A DNA stretch of 18,340 bases, from NCBI GenBank assembly GCA_046757205.1, contig JBHHXR010000037.1, positions 1-18,340 on the forward strand, written 5' to 3'. Source of the DNA: JBHHXR01 sp046757205 (GTDB lineage Bacteria; Pseudomonadota; Alphaproteobacteria; Rhodobacterales; Rhodobacteraceae). Positions 5,833-13,240 of this stretch are shown here, in pieces. Within the stretch, counting starts at the first letter, position 1, and each line of letters starts with the position of its first letter. Position numbers and translations under genes: made by a program. The notes under the pieces were generated by a model, which saw nothing but the letters and a program-made list of their open reading frames with translations, made no database searches and was not told the DNA's origin.

Positions 5833-7548
5833 ATGATGCCGAAAAAGAACGGCAGAACGAGCAGCAACATGGAGCTTTCCGCGGCGATCGGGCCGGCTGA
5901 GTCAAGACGGCACCGCGTTCTGATGATCGCCGAATCGGCGCTGGCGCTGGCGGCGGCGTGGCTGTTCCTGCGCTCCGCCTGGCTGAGCGACGACGCGTTC
6001 ATATCGCTGCGTCAGGTGGAGATGTTCGTCACCGGCCACGGCATGGTGTGGAACCTCGGCCACCGGGTGCAGGCCTTTACCCATCCGGCGTGGTTTGTGC
6101 TGTTGTCGGTGGGGCGCGCCCTGACCGGGTCGCTCTATTACATGACCATCGCGGTTTCGGCTGCCTGCGTGGCCGGGACTTTGTGGATCTACTGGCGGGC
6201 CTGCCGGGCGACGGACCACCTGCCGGCCGTCACCGTCATGCTGATGGCCCTGCCGCTGCTTTCCGTGGCGTTTCGCGACTACATGACCTCGGGTCTGGAG
6301 AACCCGCTTTCGTTCCTTCTCGTCGCCGTGGTTTTTGCCCTGCTGCCGAAGGTCGACGAGGCGCGCGCGCGTCGCTTGGTGTGGATTGTGCTCGCGCTGG
6401 CGGTGCTCAACCGCCAGGATCTCGCGCTGCAGCTCGGGCCGTTGGCGCTCTGGCTTCTGCTGCGCCGCGATCCGCTGCGCGAACTCGTGCTTGCGGTTCC
6501 CGGCATTCTTCTGCTGCTCCTGTGGTTCGGGTTCGCCACCCTCTACTTCGGCTCACCGCTGCCCAACACCTTTTATGCCAAGATGTCGTCTGGCCTGCCG
6601 GCGGAGTTCATCCACGATCTGGGCGCAAGATACTTCATCATCAACGCCTTCTCTCATCCTTTCACGAGCGCCGTCATTTTCGTCGGCACCGTCGCCGGCC
6701 TCGCCGGCGGGCCGGCCAACCGGCTGATCGCCGTCGGCATATTGCTCCACCTCGTCGACCTCTACCGCATCGGCGGCGATTTCATGCAGGGCCGTGTCCT
6801 GAGCGTCGATTTCCTGTTCGCCTGTTTCCTGCTTGTCAGAGCCTGGCCCGGCGGCCGGAGACTGCATGTCGCAAGTCTCGGGGCGGTCTGCGCGATAGGG
6901 CTGATACTGGAGCCGTCATATCTTGTCCGCACCCGTCTCGAACCCGGTTCGTTCGTGTACGTCACCGACGAGCGGCAGTTCTACTACCACAGCTACGGCA
7001 TGCTTTCCGAAAGCCGGGTCTGGCCGGTCCGCCAAGCCGGTGAGGGGGGCGGACGGGTCCGTCATGTGGCGATGAGCTGCGGTTTTATCGGCGCCGCGCG
7101 AATACGCTGGCCGGACACGATCTATCTCATCGACTCCTGCGGACTCACCGATCCTTTCCTGGCCCGCATGCCGGTCGCGCTGCGCGATCTTCCGGACATG
7201 CGCACCGGCCACTTCTTCCGCACTGTGCCGGCCAATATCGCGGACGTGATCCTCGGCGAGGACAGGTGGCTGCCGGACAGGTCGTCCCGCCCGTTATGGG
7301 CCGATATCGAGCTGATAACGACGGCGCCCTTGTTCGACCGTGACCGGCTGGCCGCCGTCTGGCGCCTGTCCACGGGCGCCCACGCCTTCGACCGGTCTGT
7401 CTGGGCACATCCGGAAACGGCGGAATACGAGGTCATCACGCACGGCAAATGGCTGACCGGTCAACCGCAACAGCCCTATTCGATTTACCCGTCCGAGGCC
7501 CACCGCCTCCTGATGGAAAAAATGCTGAGCCAGAGCCGTGGCTCATGA
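5833..7548 (+). CDS. Putative GT-C membrane glycosyltransferase, AftB-like
   Basis: A 571-residue polytopic membrane protein with about ten hydrophobic segments in residues 29-400 and a soluble C-terminal part of about 170 residues. From memory, its conserved points follow those of mycobacterial AftB, the terminal arabinofuranosyltransferase. SDDAFISLR with acidic Asp53-Asp54 is in the first periplasmic loop, the position of the GT-C catalytic acid. Then come HRVQAFTHPAW, DYMTSGLEN, GGDFMQGRVL, VTDERQFYY, LIDSCGLTDPF and RTGHFF. GT-C enzymes use polyprenyl-phosphate sugars on the periplasmic face. The sugar and acceptor here are unknown, and an arabinan role is not implied. The first ATG (5833) is followed by another at 5836 and by MELSAAIG at 5869; none has a strong Shine-Dalgarno. 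It overlaps the next, convergent gene by 6 bp. Confidence 0.75.
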   Translation: MMPKKNGRTSSNMELSAAIGPAESRRHRVLMIAESALALAAAWLFLRSAWLSDDAFISLRQVEMFVTGHGMVWNLGHRVQAFTHPAWFVLLSVGRALTGSLYYMTIAVSAACVAGTLWIYWRACRATDHLPAVTVMLMALPLLSVAFRDYMTSGLENPLSFLLVAVVFALLPKVDEARARRLVWIVLALAVLNRQDLALQLGPLALWLLLRRDPLRELVLAVPGILLLLLWFGFATLYFGSPLPNTFYAKMSSGLPAEFIHDLGARYFIINAFSHPFTSAVIFVGTVAGLAGGPANRLIAVGILLHLVDLYRIGGDFMQGRVLSVDFLFACFLLVRAWPGGRRLHVASLGAVCAIGLILEPSYLVRTRLEPGSFVYVTDERQFYYHSYGMLSESRVWPVRQAGEGGGRVRHVAMSCGFIGAARIRWPDTIYLIDSCGLTDPFLARMPVALRDLPDMRTGHFFRTVPANIADVILGEDRWLPDRSSRPLWADIELITTAPLFDRDRLAAVWRLSTGAHAFDRSVWAHPETAEYEVITHGKWLTGQPQQPYSIYPSEAHRLLMEKMLSQSRGS

Positions 7549-8217
7549 AGACGGCTTGGTGAGTTCGTTCAGCAGCTTGCGGCGGATGGCGCGGGGGTAG
7601 TCCCGGTAGTTCCTGGCGGTGATCGCGAACGAGCCGGGGCCACCGATCACCATCAACTCGAAATAGTCGGTCAATCCCTTTACCGAGGTTTCGATCGGCA
7701 AGCCGTTTATTGTCAGCCCCTGCGCCACCAGCCGGTCACGGGTACCGGCGGGCTCCGTCCCCTCGTTCGAGAAGCCGTCGCCCGACACGTCGATGACATG
7801 CCGGTTGCAGGGCGGCGCGTCGGCGAACTGGGCGGCGGTGAAATCGAGCGCCTCGCCAATGGCGGTGGAAAAGTGGCGCCATGTTCGGGGGATCCCCCGC
7901 ACCTCGCCGGCGATTGCCGAAAGCTCCGCGAGCGTGGCCGGCTGCCGCCATGGCATCACCACGGCCTGCCGCGAACTGCCGCTCCACTGCACCAGCAGCA
8001 GGGCCACCCGCGACCCCAGCACCGCGTCGGCCACCGTCGGGTCGAGCAGGGCGTCCGCGATACCGTCCATCTGAAGCCGGTACTCCGTCGGGCTGATGGA
8101 GCCGGAGACGTCGACGGCCAGCGCCAGCGCGGTCTCGCAGGCCTGGCCCGGCGCGGCCAGCAACAGCGAACCGGTCAAGGCGATTCCCGCCAGCCGCTTT
8201 CCTGGTAACGTTCTCAC
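7543..8217 (-). CDS. DUF1194 protein with VWA-like MIDAS motif, exported
   Basis: About 224 residues. An N-terminal signal peptide (basic RTLPGKR, then hydrophobic LAGIALTGSLLLAA and a cleavage site near GQA) points to the periplasm. Directly after it, LALAVDVSGSIS carries the DxSxS metal-ion-dependent adhesion motif of von Willebrand A-like folds. A second strand, HVIDVSGDGFSNEG, and the ending DYPRAIRRKLLNEL are typical of DUF1194. The function of the family is unknown; metal-dependent protein binding is likely from the fold. I choose the GTG at 8217 because GGGGA lies 7-11 bp upstream. Another GTG at 8256 would add 13 residues with no ribosome site. Its TGA and the TGA of the facing glycosyltransferase gene share the sequence TCATGA. 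Confidence 0.82.
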   Translation of the reverse strand: MRTLPGKRLAGIALTGSLLLAAPGQACETALALAVDVSGSISPTEYRLQMDGIADALLDPTVADAVLGSRVALLLVQWSGSSRQAVVMPWRQPATLAELSAIAGEVRGIPRTWRHFSTAIGEALDFTAAQFADAPPCNRHVIDVSGDGFSNEGTEPAGTRDRLVAQGLTINGLPIETSVKGLTDYFELMVIGGPGSFAITARNYRDYPRAIRRKLLNELTKPSS

Positions 8218-8351
8218 CTCGAAGATCCCCGTGCTGCCGGAAGCAAAGCGTGGCACAGTTCGACGCCGGAATGAACAAACAACTGCGTCAGGCGGCGCGT
8301 TCGGCCGTGGCTAACACCTTTTGGCGCAGACCATCGGACCCGGCCGCCGCA

Positions 8352-8783
8352 TTACCAGTGCCCGGTGTTCCCCATGCTCACCCACGGCTCGGCGGGCTCC
8401 TTTGCTCCTCCCGCCTGCAGCAGCTCAATCGAAATGTTGTCGGGCGAGCGCACGAAAGCCATGCGGCCGTCGCGCGGCGGGCGGTTAATCGTCACGCCGT
8501 TGTCCATCAGGTGCTGGCACGTGGCGTAGATATCGTCGACCTCGTAGGCCAGATGGCCGAAGTGGCGGCTGTCGGACGGCAGCCCGTCGTCGCCGTCCCA
8601 GTTGAACGTCAGTTCCACCGGGCATTCCGGCTGGCCCGGCGGGGCGAGGAATATCAGCGAGAAGCGGCCGCCCTCGTTGTCGATGCGGCGGGTTTCCTCC
8701 AGCCCCAGCAAGTCGCGGTAGAAATGCATCGACGCGTCGAGGTCTTTCACGCGTACCATGGTGTGAAGGTATCTGATCGTCAT
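8352..8783 (-). CDS. Glyoxalase I-type VOC family lyase
   Basis: Probable lactoylglutathione lyase, which isomerises the methylglyoxal-glutathione hemithioacetal to S-lactoylglutathione in the cytoplasm. The 143 residues form two beta-alpha-beta-beta-beta modules. The four expected metal ligands are all in place: His7 (YLHTMVRV), Glu57 (PVELTFNW), His77 (HFGHLAYEV) and Glu120 (NISIELLQ). DLDASMHFYRDLLGL is the standard first-helix motif. The start is fixed by GGAAGGAG, 7 bp before the ATG at 8783; a longer frame to 8897 lacks family similarity in its first 38 residues. gloA would be the likely symbol, but VOC paralogues with other substrates exist, so it is left open. Confidence 0.88.
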   Translation of the reverse strand: MTIRYLHTMVRVKDLDASMHFYRDLLGLEETRRIDNEGGRFSLIFLAPPGQPECPVELTFNWDGDDGLPSDSRHFGHLAYEVDDIYATCQHLMDNGVTINRPPRDGRMAFVRSPDNISIELLQAGGAKEPAEPWVSMGNTGHW

Positions 8784-9178
8784 GCGCCGGCTCCTTCCGT
8801 TTTCCGGGGTCTGCGAAGTTAAGGCCGATACAGGCGAAAGCTCAAGGGCTTCATGTGGCGTCCGACCACACGACCAGACCGTCTGCGCGAAGAGCACTTC
8901 GCTTCCGTGTTTGTGGCCGCCGGTGTCGCCGGGCGGGATGGTGGGGCGCGGATTTACGAAGACGGCATGACGGGAGCAGAGCCTCCGCCGCGCGGTTCGG
9001 CCGTGCGGATCGTGCGGCCGTCCGAACTCGGCGAATTTCTACCGATGAGCGGGCGGCGGCGCGGCGGGACAGGGTAACGCCGAACTTCATCTTGACCTTC
9101 CTGCCACTGGAACCACTATCGATTCCCCGTTCCGGACCGCTTCGGGAACACAAACGAAAATGCGGTGGAGTGACTTGG
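8784..9178. other. Intergenic region, no convincing gene
   Basis: This 395-bp gap separates the divergent glyoxalase and cytochrome c genes and should hold both promoters. A 74-codon frame at 8853-9077 (plus) opens with ATG after AAGGG. Its Arg/Gly-rich translation resembles no family I know, so I do not call it. I found no tRNA, strong hairpin or clear -35/-10 pair. Confidence 0.5.
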
Positions 9179-9634
9179 ATGAACAGAACGGTACTGATAG
9201 GGGCGTGCGCAGCAGTGGTGGTGGCTGCCGCGGCAACGTGGTGGCTGAGCGCAGGGGATGAGCGGGCAAGACCGGTGGTGAACACGGCGATGCACGGGGA
9301 CAACACGGCGAACCCGGCGCCCGATCCCGATTCGATCGTCATTCCCGAGCTTTCGCAGATTGCCCGGAGCGGCGAACTGGCGTTCAAAGACAATTGTGCC
9401 GCCTGTCATGGCGAGAAAGCCACCGGGACCGATAACGGCCCGCCGCTGATTCATCCTCTCTACCGGCCCGGGCATCATGACGACAGGTCTTTCGAGATGG
9501 CGGCGAAAAACGGAACCCGCGCCCACCACTGGCGGTTCGGCGACATGCCGCCGGTCCCGGGGATAACCGACGCCAAGATCCGCTGGATCACCAAATATGT
9601 CCGCGAAGTGCAATTGGCGAACGGTATCCGCTGA
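9179..9634 (+). CDS. Membrane-anchored monoheme cytochrome c
   Basis: A 151-residue c-type cytochrome. Residues 5-23 are an uncleaved-looking hydrophobic anchor (VLIGACAAVVVAAAATWWL), followed by a Pro/Asp-rich linker to about residue 55. The single heme-binding motif CAACH is at 73-77, and GDMPP (Met123) supplies the probable sixth ligand. The C-terminal helix KIRWITKYVREVQ is typical of class I cytochromes c. It would face the periplasm and carry electrons; the partner enzyme is unknown because neither neighbour is a respiratory gene. The start has GGTGGAG ending 8 bp before the ATG. Frames reading from further upstream lack a signal or family match. Confidence 0.88.
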   Translation: MNRTVLIGACAAVVVAAAATWWLSAGDERARPVVNTAMHGDNTANPAPDPDSIVIPELSQIARSGELAFKDNCAACHGEKATGTDNGPPLIHPLYRPGHHDDRSFEMAAKNGTRAHHWRFGDMPPVPGITDAKIRWITKYVREVQLANGIR

Positions 9635-9640
9635 GGCGCG

Positions 9641-9669
9641 TGCGGCGGCCTCGCCGGACCGCCGCCGCA
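9641..9669. terminator. GC-rich hairpin between convergent genes (candidate terminator)
   Basis: TGCGGCGG (9641-9648) pairs with CCGCCGCA (9662-9669) around a 13-nt loop in the 77-bp gap between the cytochrome c gene and the end of leuA. Position suits a shared terminator. On the plus strand only a weak T-rich stretch (ATTGTT) follows, so intrinsic termination is uncertain. Confidence 0.35.
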
Positions 9670-9711
9670 GCCTCGATTGTTCCACCGGCGCCGGGCGGGC
9701 AATACCTCGGG

Positions 9712-11292
9712 TCAAGCCTCTATTGCGGGCATCGCGCCCGGTGCGCTTTTTTCGCGCCGTACGATCAGCTTGTTGAGTGCGTTCACGTACGCCTTGGCCG
9801 ATGCGACCACGGTATCGGTATCGGCCGCCTGCCCGGTGACGATCTTTCCGTTTTCCTCCATCCGAACGCTGACGGTGGCCTGCGCGTCGGTGCCTTCGGT
9901 GACGGCGTGGACCTGGTAGAGCGCCAGCTTGGCCTGGTGCGGGAAGAGCGCCTTGACCGCGTTGAACGTTGCATCGACCGGGCCGTCGCCGGTGCGCGTG
10001 ACCTGATGGTCCTTGCCGCCGATGGTCAGCGTCAGGTCGGCCGATTGCGGTGCCTCGGTGCCGCAGATGACGCGCAGGAATTTCACCTGGATATGGTCGT
10101 TGGCCGCGTTGGTGCCGGTGTCGGTCATCAGCGCCACCAGGTCGTCGTCGTAGACTTCCTTCTTGCGATCGGCCAGCGCCTTGAAGCGGACGAAAACGTC
10201 GTGGAGCTGGTTGTCGCCCAGCTCGAATCCCAGCTCGCTCAGCTTGGCCTTCAGTGCGGCGCGGCCGGAATGCTTGCCCATCACCAGCGAGGTGGCGTTG
10301 AGCCCGATATCCTCGGGACGCATGATCTCGAAGGTTCCGGCGTGTTTCAGCACGCCGTCCTGGTGAATGCCGCTTTCGTGCGCAAAGGCATTCTTGCCGA
10401 CGATGGCCTTGTTGAACTGGACGGGAAAACCGGAAACCGTGGCAACCTTGCGGCTGATCTGGATGATCTTCGAGGCGTCGATGCCCGTTTCAAAGGGCAT
10501 GATGTCGCTGCGCACCCGCATCGACATGACGACCTCTTCCAGCGCCGTGTTGCCGGCCCGTTCGCCGAGCCCGTTGATGGTGCACTCGATCTGCCTGGCG
10601 CCGGCCTCCACCGCCGCCAGCGCGTTCGCCGTCGCCATGCCGAGGTCGTTGTGGCAGTGCGTGGCGATCACGCATTCGTCCAGCCCCGGCACCCGCTCCA
10701 GCAGCATGCGGATGATGTCGGCGCTTTCGCGCGGGGCGGTGTAGCCGACCGTGTCGGGAATATTGATCGTGCTGGCTCCGGCCTTGACCGCGGCTTCCAC
10801 CGCGCGGCACAGATAATCCTCCTCGGTGCGGGTGGCGTCCATCGGCGACCACTGCACGTTGTCGCAGAGATTGCGTGCATGCGTTACGGTCTCGACGATC
10901 TTGTCGAGCACCTGCGTCTCGTCCATTTGCAACTGGTACTGCCGGTGCAGCGGCGAGGTGCCGATGAAGGTGTGGATGCGCGGCCGCCTGGCGTGTCGCA
11001 CCGCCTCCCAGCAGCGATCTATGTCGCCGGCCGCCGCCCGGGCGAGGCCGCAGATCACCGCGTCCTGCGTTTGCCGGGCGATTTCCGAAACGGCGAGAAA
11101 ATCCCCTTCCGAGGCGATCGGAAATCCGGCTTCGATGATGTCCACGCCCATATCGTCGAGCATGACGGCGATTTCGAGTTTTTCCTCATGGCTCATCGTC
11201 GCGCCGGGTGACTGTTCCCCGTCGCGCAGGGTGGTGTCGAAAATCAGAACGCGTTCACGGTCCGAAACGGATTTTTCCATGGTTTTCATCAT
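9712..11292 (-). CDS. leuA: 2-isopropylmalate synthase
   Basis: Condenses acetyl-CoA with 2-oxoisovalerate, the first committed step of leucine synthesis, in the cytoplasm. The 526 residues comprise an N-terminal TIM barrel and a C-terminal regulatory domain that binds leucine in this family. Active-site features include FDTTLRDGEQSPG (18-30), the metal-binding HCH pair (His212, His214 in THCHNDLG), the GLGERAGNTALEEV loop (241-254) and VMGKHSGRAAL. The C-terminal part ends with the alternating region AVTEGTDAQATVSVRMEENG, as in LeuA allosteric domains. The start has AAGGA 8 bp upstream; ATGs also occur at 11289 and 11280. The ribosome site is complementary to the Leu codons of an upstream leader peptide, which suggests leucine-dependent translational control. 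Confidence 0.97.
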   Translation of the reverse strand: MMKTMEKSVSDRERVLIFDTTLRDGEQSPGATMSHEEKLEIAVMLDDMGVDIIEAGFPIASEGDFLAVSEIARQTQDAVICGLARAAAGDIDRCWEAVRHARRPRIHTFIGTSPLHRQYQLQMDETQVLDKIVETVTHARNLCDNVQWSPMDATRTEEDYLCRAVEAAVKAGASTINIPDTVGYTAPRESADIIRMLLERVPGLDECVIATHCHNDLGMATANALAAVEAGARQIECTINGLGERAGNTALEEVVMSMRVRSDIMPFETGIDASKIIQISRKVATVSGFPVQFNKAIVGKNAFAHESGIHQDGVLKHAGTFEIMRPEDIGLNATSLVMGKHSGRAALKAKLSELGFELGDNQLHDVFVRFKALADRKKEVYDDDLVALMTDTGTNAANDHIQVKFLRVICGTEAPQSADLTLTIGGKDHQVTRTGDGPVDATFNAVKALFPHQAKLALYQVHAVTEGTDAQATVSVRMEENGKIVTGQAADTDTVVASAKAYVNALNKLIVRREKSAPGAMPAIEA

Positions 11293-11300
11293 TTTACGGG

Positions 11301-11393
11301 TCCTTAGCTTTGACTCTCTTGTTGGACAGCGCGTGTCAAGTCTCCTCTGAGCGCGCGCGCCGAAAGACCGGCACGCTCAGAGGCAGCTAAGGA
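11301..11393 (-). promoter_or_regulatory. leuA leader RNA: SD-sequestering three-way junction
   Basis: Three perfect helices nest in the transcript. P1 pairs TCCTTAGCT (11393-11385, inside the Leu codons) with AGCTAAGGA (11309-11301), which contains the leuA Shine-Dalgarno. P2 pairs CCTCTGAGCG (11383-11374) with CGCTCAGAGG (11353-11344). P3 pairs TTGAC (11339-11335) with GTCAA (11314-11310). P1 and P2 are 1 nt apart, and P1 and P3 abut. No U-tract follows P2, so a classical intrinsic terminator is unlikely. The inferred action is as follows. With leucine scarce, a ribosome stalled on the Leu codons covers the 5' strand of P1 and leaves the leuA site open. With leucine plentiful, P1 forms and hides it. 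Confidence 0.65.
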
Positions 11394-11469
11394 GGAGGTT
11401 GACCGCACGGATGCCGGCGGCCGGGAACGGCCGCTTGCCGGTATCGCCATGCTGTGCCCCGCAACGCAT
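11377..11469 (-). CDS. Leucine leader peptide (leuL-like)
   Basis: A 30-codon frame, beginning MRCGAQHGDTG and ending AVNLLLSCL before TGA, lies 84 bp upstream of leuA on the same strand. Three consecutive Leu codons (CTC CTC CTT) and a fourth just before the stop give a leucine-sensing run. The stop codon lies inside the first strand of a 10-bp stem. GGTGAG lies a few bases before the ATG at 11469 and is a possible ribosome site. Such leader peptides control amino-acid operons in many proteobacteria. The frame is open further upstream, but a longer protein would have no family match. The exact start is the least certain point. Confidence 0.6.
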   Translation of the reverse strand: MRCGAQHGDTGKRPFPAAGIRAVNLLLSCL

Positions 11470-11563
11470 GCGCTCACCATACGGGGATTTCCCGAAAGTT
11501 AAAACCCCGCGGATGCCTGCGCGCAGTCCGGTTTCACACGTCGTCGCGGGCGTTGCCGGTCTC

Positions 11564-13042
11564 TCAGTTCCCCGATGGCTCTTCGGCGGCCTTGGACTCC
11601 TCCTCGGTGGCCTGGCGTCCGACCGCCCAATAGCCGTCGTATTCCTCGCCGCTGGCATAGGTCATCACGCCACGGCCCTGCCGCTGACCCTTGCGGAAGA
11701 AGCCGACATAGACGTCGCCGTTGGAATATTTCGCCGTGCCCTTGCCGTCGATCTCGCCGTTCTTCCACTCACCGGTATATTCGAAGCCGTCCGGCATGGT
11801 GATGGTGCCGATGCCGTGGCGCCGGCCGTTCTTGAAACTGCCCTTGTAGACGGTGCCATCCGAATAGGTGGCCGTGCCCTCGCCCTCGCGCGTTCCGTTT
11901 ACCCAGTCGCCGGTGTACTTGTAGCCATCGGCATAGGTCATCGTGCCCTTGCCGTGGTTCTTGGCGTTCTTGAACTCGCCTTCGTAGACCAGCCCGTTGG
12001 CATAGCGCGCAATGCCCTTGCCCTCGATCACGCCGGCCTTCCACTCGCCTTCGTAGGAACTGCCGTCGGTGTAGGTGATCTTGCCGATGCCGTCCGGCAC
12101 GTCGTTCTTGAACTCACCCTCGTAGACCGATCCGTCGGGATAGGTGACCTTGCCCTTGCCCTCGATGCGGCCGTCGACCCACTGGCCGGTGTAACTGTAT
12201 CCCTTGCCTCCCGACACCGTGGCGGCGTCGCGGAAGGTGCCGGTCCCGTTTCTGCGGTCAGCCTTGAATTCGCCTTCGTAGACGTCTCCCGAGGCGTAGG
12301 TTGCGATGCCCTTGCCGTCACGCTGGCCGTTTACGAAGGTGCCGTCGTAACGATCGCCGTTGGCCTGGGTCAGCCGGCCCTTGCCGTTGATCTGGCCGCC
12401 TTTCCATTCGCCCTCGTAGACCAGGCCGTTGGGGTAGGTGATCTTGCCGACGCCCTCGCGCACGCCGTCCTTCACCTTGCCGTCGTCGAGCGTCACGGCC
12501 ACCACATCGCCCTCGTAGAGGGCACCATCCTTGTAGGTGATCTTGGCTCTGCCGATGCGCTTGCCGTTCTGCCAGTCGCCTTCGTAGCGATAGCCGTCGG
12601 GATTGGTCATCACGCCCTTGCCGTGGTGTTCCGCGTTCAGGAACCCGCCCTCGTAGACAACGCCGTTGGCGTAGACCGCCTTGCCCTCGCCGGTGATGGC
12701 CCCATCCACCCAGTCGCCTTCGTAGGTACCGCCGTCGCTGAAGGTGATCTTGCCCTTGCCGTGCGGCTTGCCATCGACGAAGGTGCCGACATAGACCGAG
12801 CCGTTGGGAAATGTCGCCTTCCCTTCGCCCTCGATTCTGCCCTCAACCCATTCGCCGGTATATTCGTAGCCGTTGGGCAGGCGGTAGGTTCCGTGGCCGT
12901 GCTGCTGTCCGTTCAGGAACTCGCCTTCGTAGACGCCGCCGGTATCGTACTGTTTGCGCAGTACGGTGGTCGATTGCGCCAGCGCGATACCGCTGGCCAA
13001 AACCAAACCCGCAGCGCCGAGAATTCCGATTTTCTTCAACAT
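11564..13042 (-). CDS. Exported MORN-repeat protein
   Basis: A 492-residue protein made almost entirely of MORN repeats. The N-terminus (MLKKIGILGAAGLVLASGIA, then LAQ) is a signal peptide, so the repeats should lie in the periplasm or outside. From residue 36 to about 477 there are roughly 18 full 23-residue units of the type xxYxGxWxxGxxxGxGxxxYxxG plus a partial one. Unit 7 carries a 10-residue insert and unit 10 a 6-residue insert. The tail ATEEESKAAEEPSGN is acidic. MORN repeats form an elongated beta-hairpin stack that binds proteins or lipids; no enzymatic domain is present, so a scaffold or adhesive role is an inference. GGGGGA lies just before the ATG at 13042. It is transcribed toward the leuA leader, 95 bp away. 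Confidence 0.92.
   Translation of the reverse strand: MLKKIGILGAAGLVLASGIALAQSTTVLRKQYDTGGVYEGEFLNGQQHGHGTYRLPNGYEYTGEWVEGRIEGEGKATFPNGSVYVGTFVDGKPHGKGKITFSDGGTYEGDWVDGAITGEGKAVYANGVVYEGGFLNAEHHGKGVMTNPDGYRYEGDWQNGKRIGRAKITYKDGALYEGDVVAVTLDDGKVKDGVREGVGKITYPNGLVYEGEWKGGQINGKGRLTQANGDRYDGTFVNGQRDGKGIATYASGDVYEGEFKADRRNGTGTFRDAATVSGGKGYSYTGQWVDGRIEGKGKVTYPDGSVYEGEFKNDVPDGIGKITYTDGSSYEGEWKAGVIEGKGIARYANGLVYEGEFKNAKNHGKGTMTYADGYKYTGDWVNGTREGEGTATYSDGTVYKGSFKNGRRHGIGTITMPDGFEYTGEWKNGEIDGKGTAKYSNGDVYVGFFRKGQRQGRGVMTYASGEEYDGYWAVGRQATEEESKAAEEPSGN
11612..12937 (-). repeat. Tandem 69-bp MORN-coding repeats
   Basis: About 19 degenerate 69-bp units lie within the MORN gene. Unit n resembles unit n+9 more than its direct neighbours. 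For example, unit 1 starts GVYEGEF and unit 10 DVYEGEF; unit 5 has NAEHHGKG and unit 14 NAKNHGKG; unit 9 ends ATYASG and unit 18 MTYASG. This points to an older block of nine units that doubled. Homology is at protein level; DNA identity between units is moderate. Confidence 0.8.
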
Positions 13043-13133
13043 GTTTTCCCCCGGCGCACCCGCGCCGCTCACCTGTTATCCAAAGATTTGCGTTGCTTCG
13101 CTTGCGCTGACCTTAAGAGCTAGGATTTGGGGT

Positions 13134-13223
13134 GACAATGTATTTTGTCGCGCCGCATGCGCGCCGCCGTCGTCAAGCCTTGTGCGGTGCCCGGGCAAAC
13201 TGTATTTCCTGCCCGGAACGGGC
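13134..13223. promoter_or_regulatory. Inverted repeats upstream of nadE
   Basis: The 198-bp gap between the divergent MORN and nadE genes holds GACAA-6 nt-TTGTC (13134-13149), the perfect palindrome TGCCCGGGCA (13188-13197) and GCCCG-GAA-CGGGC (13211-13223). The last lies 17 bp before the nadE start, just ahead of its Shine-Dalgarno. They may be operators or 5'-UTR structure; I cannot match them to a known NAD regulator site. Confidence 0.25.
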
Positions 13224-13240
13224 GTTAACCGGAGGCTGGC

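Noticed and set aside
5541..6002. 153-codon frame on the minus strand ending in ANDNYAPVAVAA
   Set aside because: The end is the tmRNA tag; the rest is the tmRNA body, its spacer and antisense of the glycosyltransferase start. It is an RNA gene, not a protein gene.
8853..9077. 74-codon plus-strand frame between the glyoxalase and cytochrome c genes
   Set aside because: Weak ribosome site, no recognised family and Arg/Gly-rich shadow-like composition; left as intergenic.
9640..11211. 523-codon plus-strand frame
   Set aside because: Antisense of the well-conserved leuA; codon-position GC bias belongs to the minus strand.
11377..11658. 93-codon minus-strand frame ahead of leuA
   Set aside because: The upper part overlaps the MORN gene end and has no family match; only the last 30 codons, with the Leu run, are kept as a leader peptide.
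11612..12937. Regular repeats that could suggest a CRISPR array
   Set aside because: The period is a constant 69 bp with degenerate units and no unique spacers, and it encodes MORN repeats.
11399..13123. 574-codon plus-strand frame with repeats rich in Ala, Val and Leu
   Set aside because: The apparent repeats are the mirror image of the 69-bp MORN units on the minus strand, which have a signal peptide and ribosome site.
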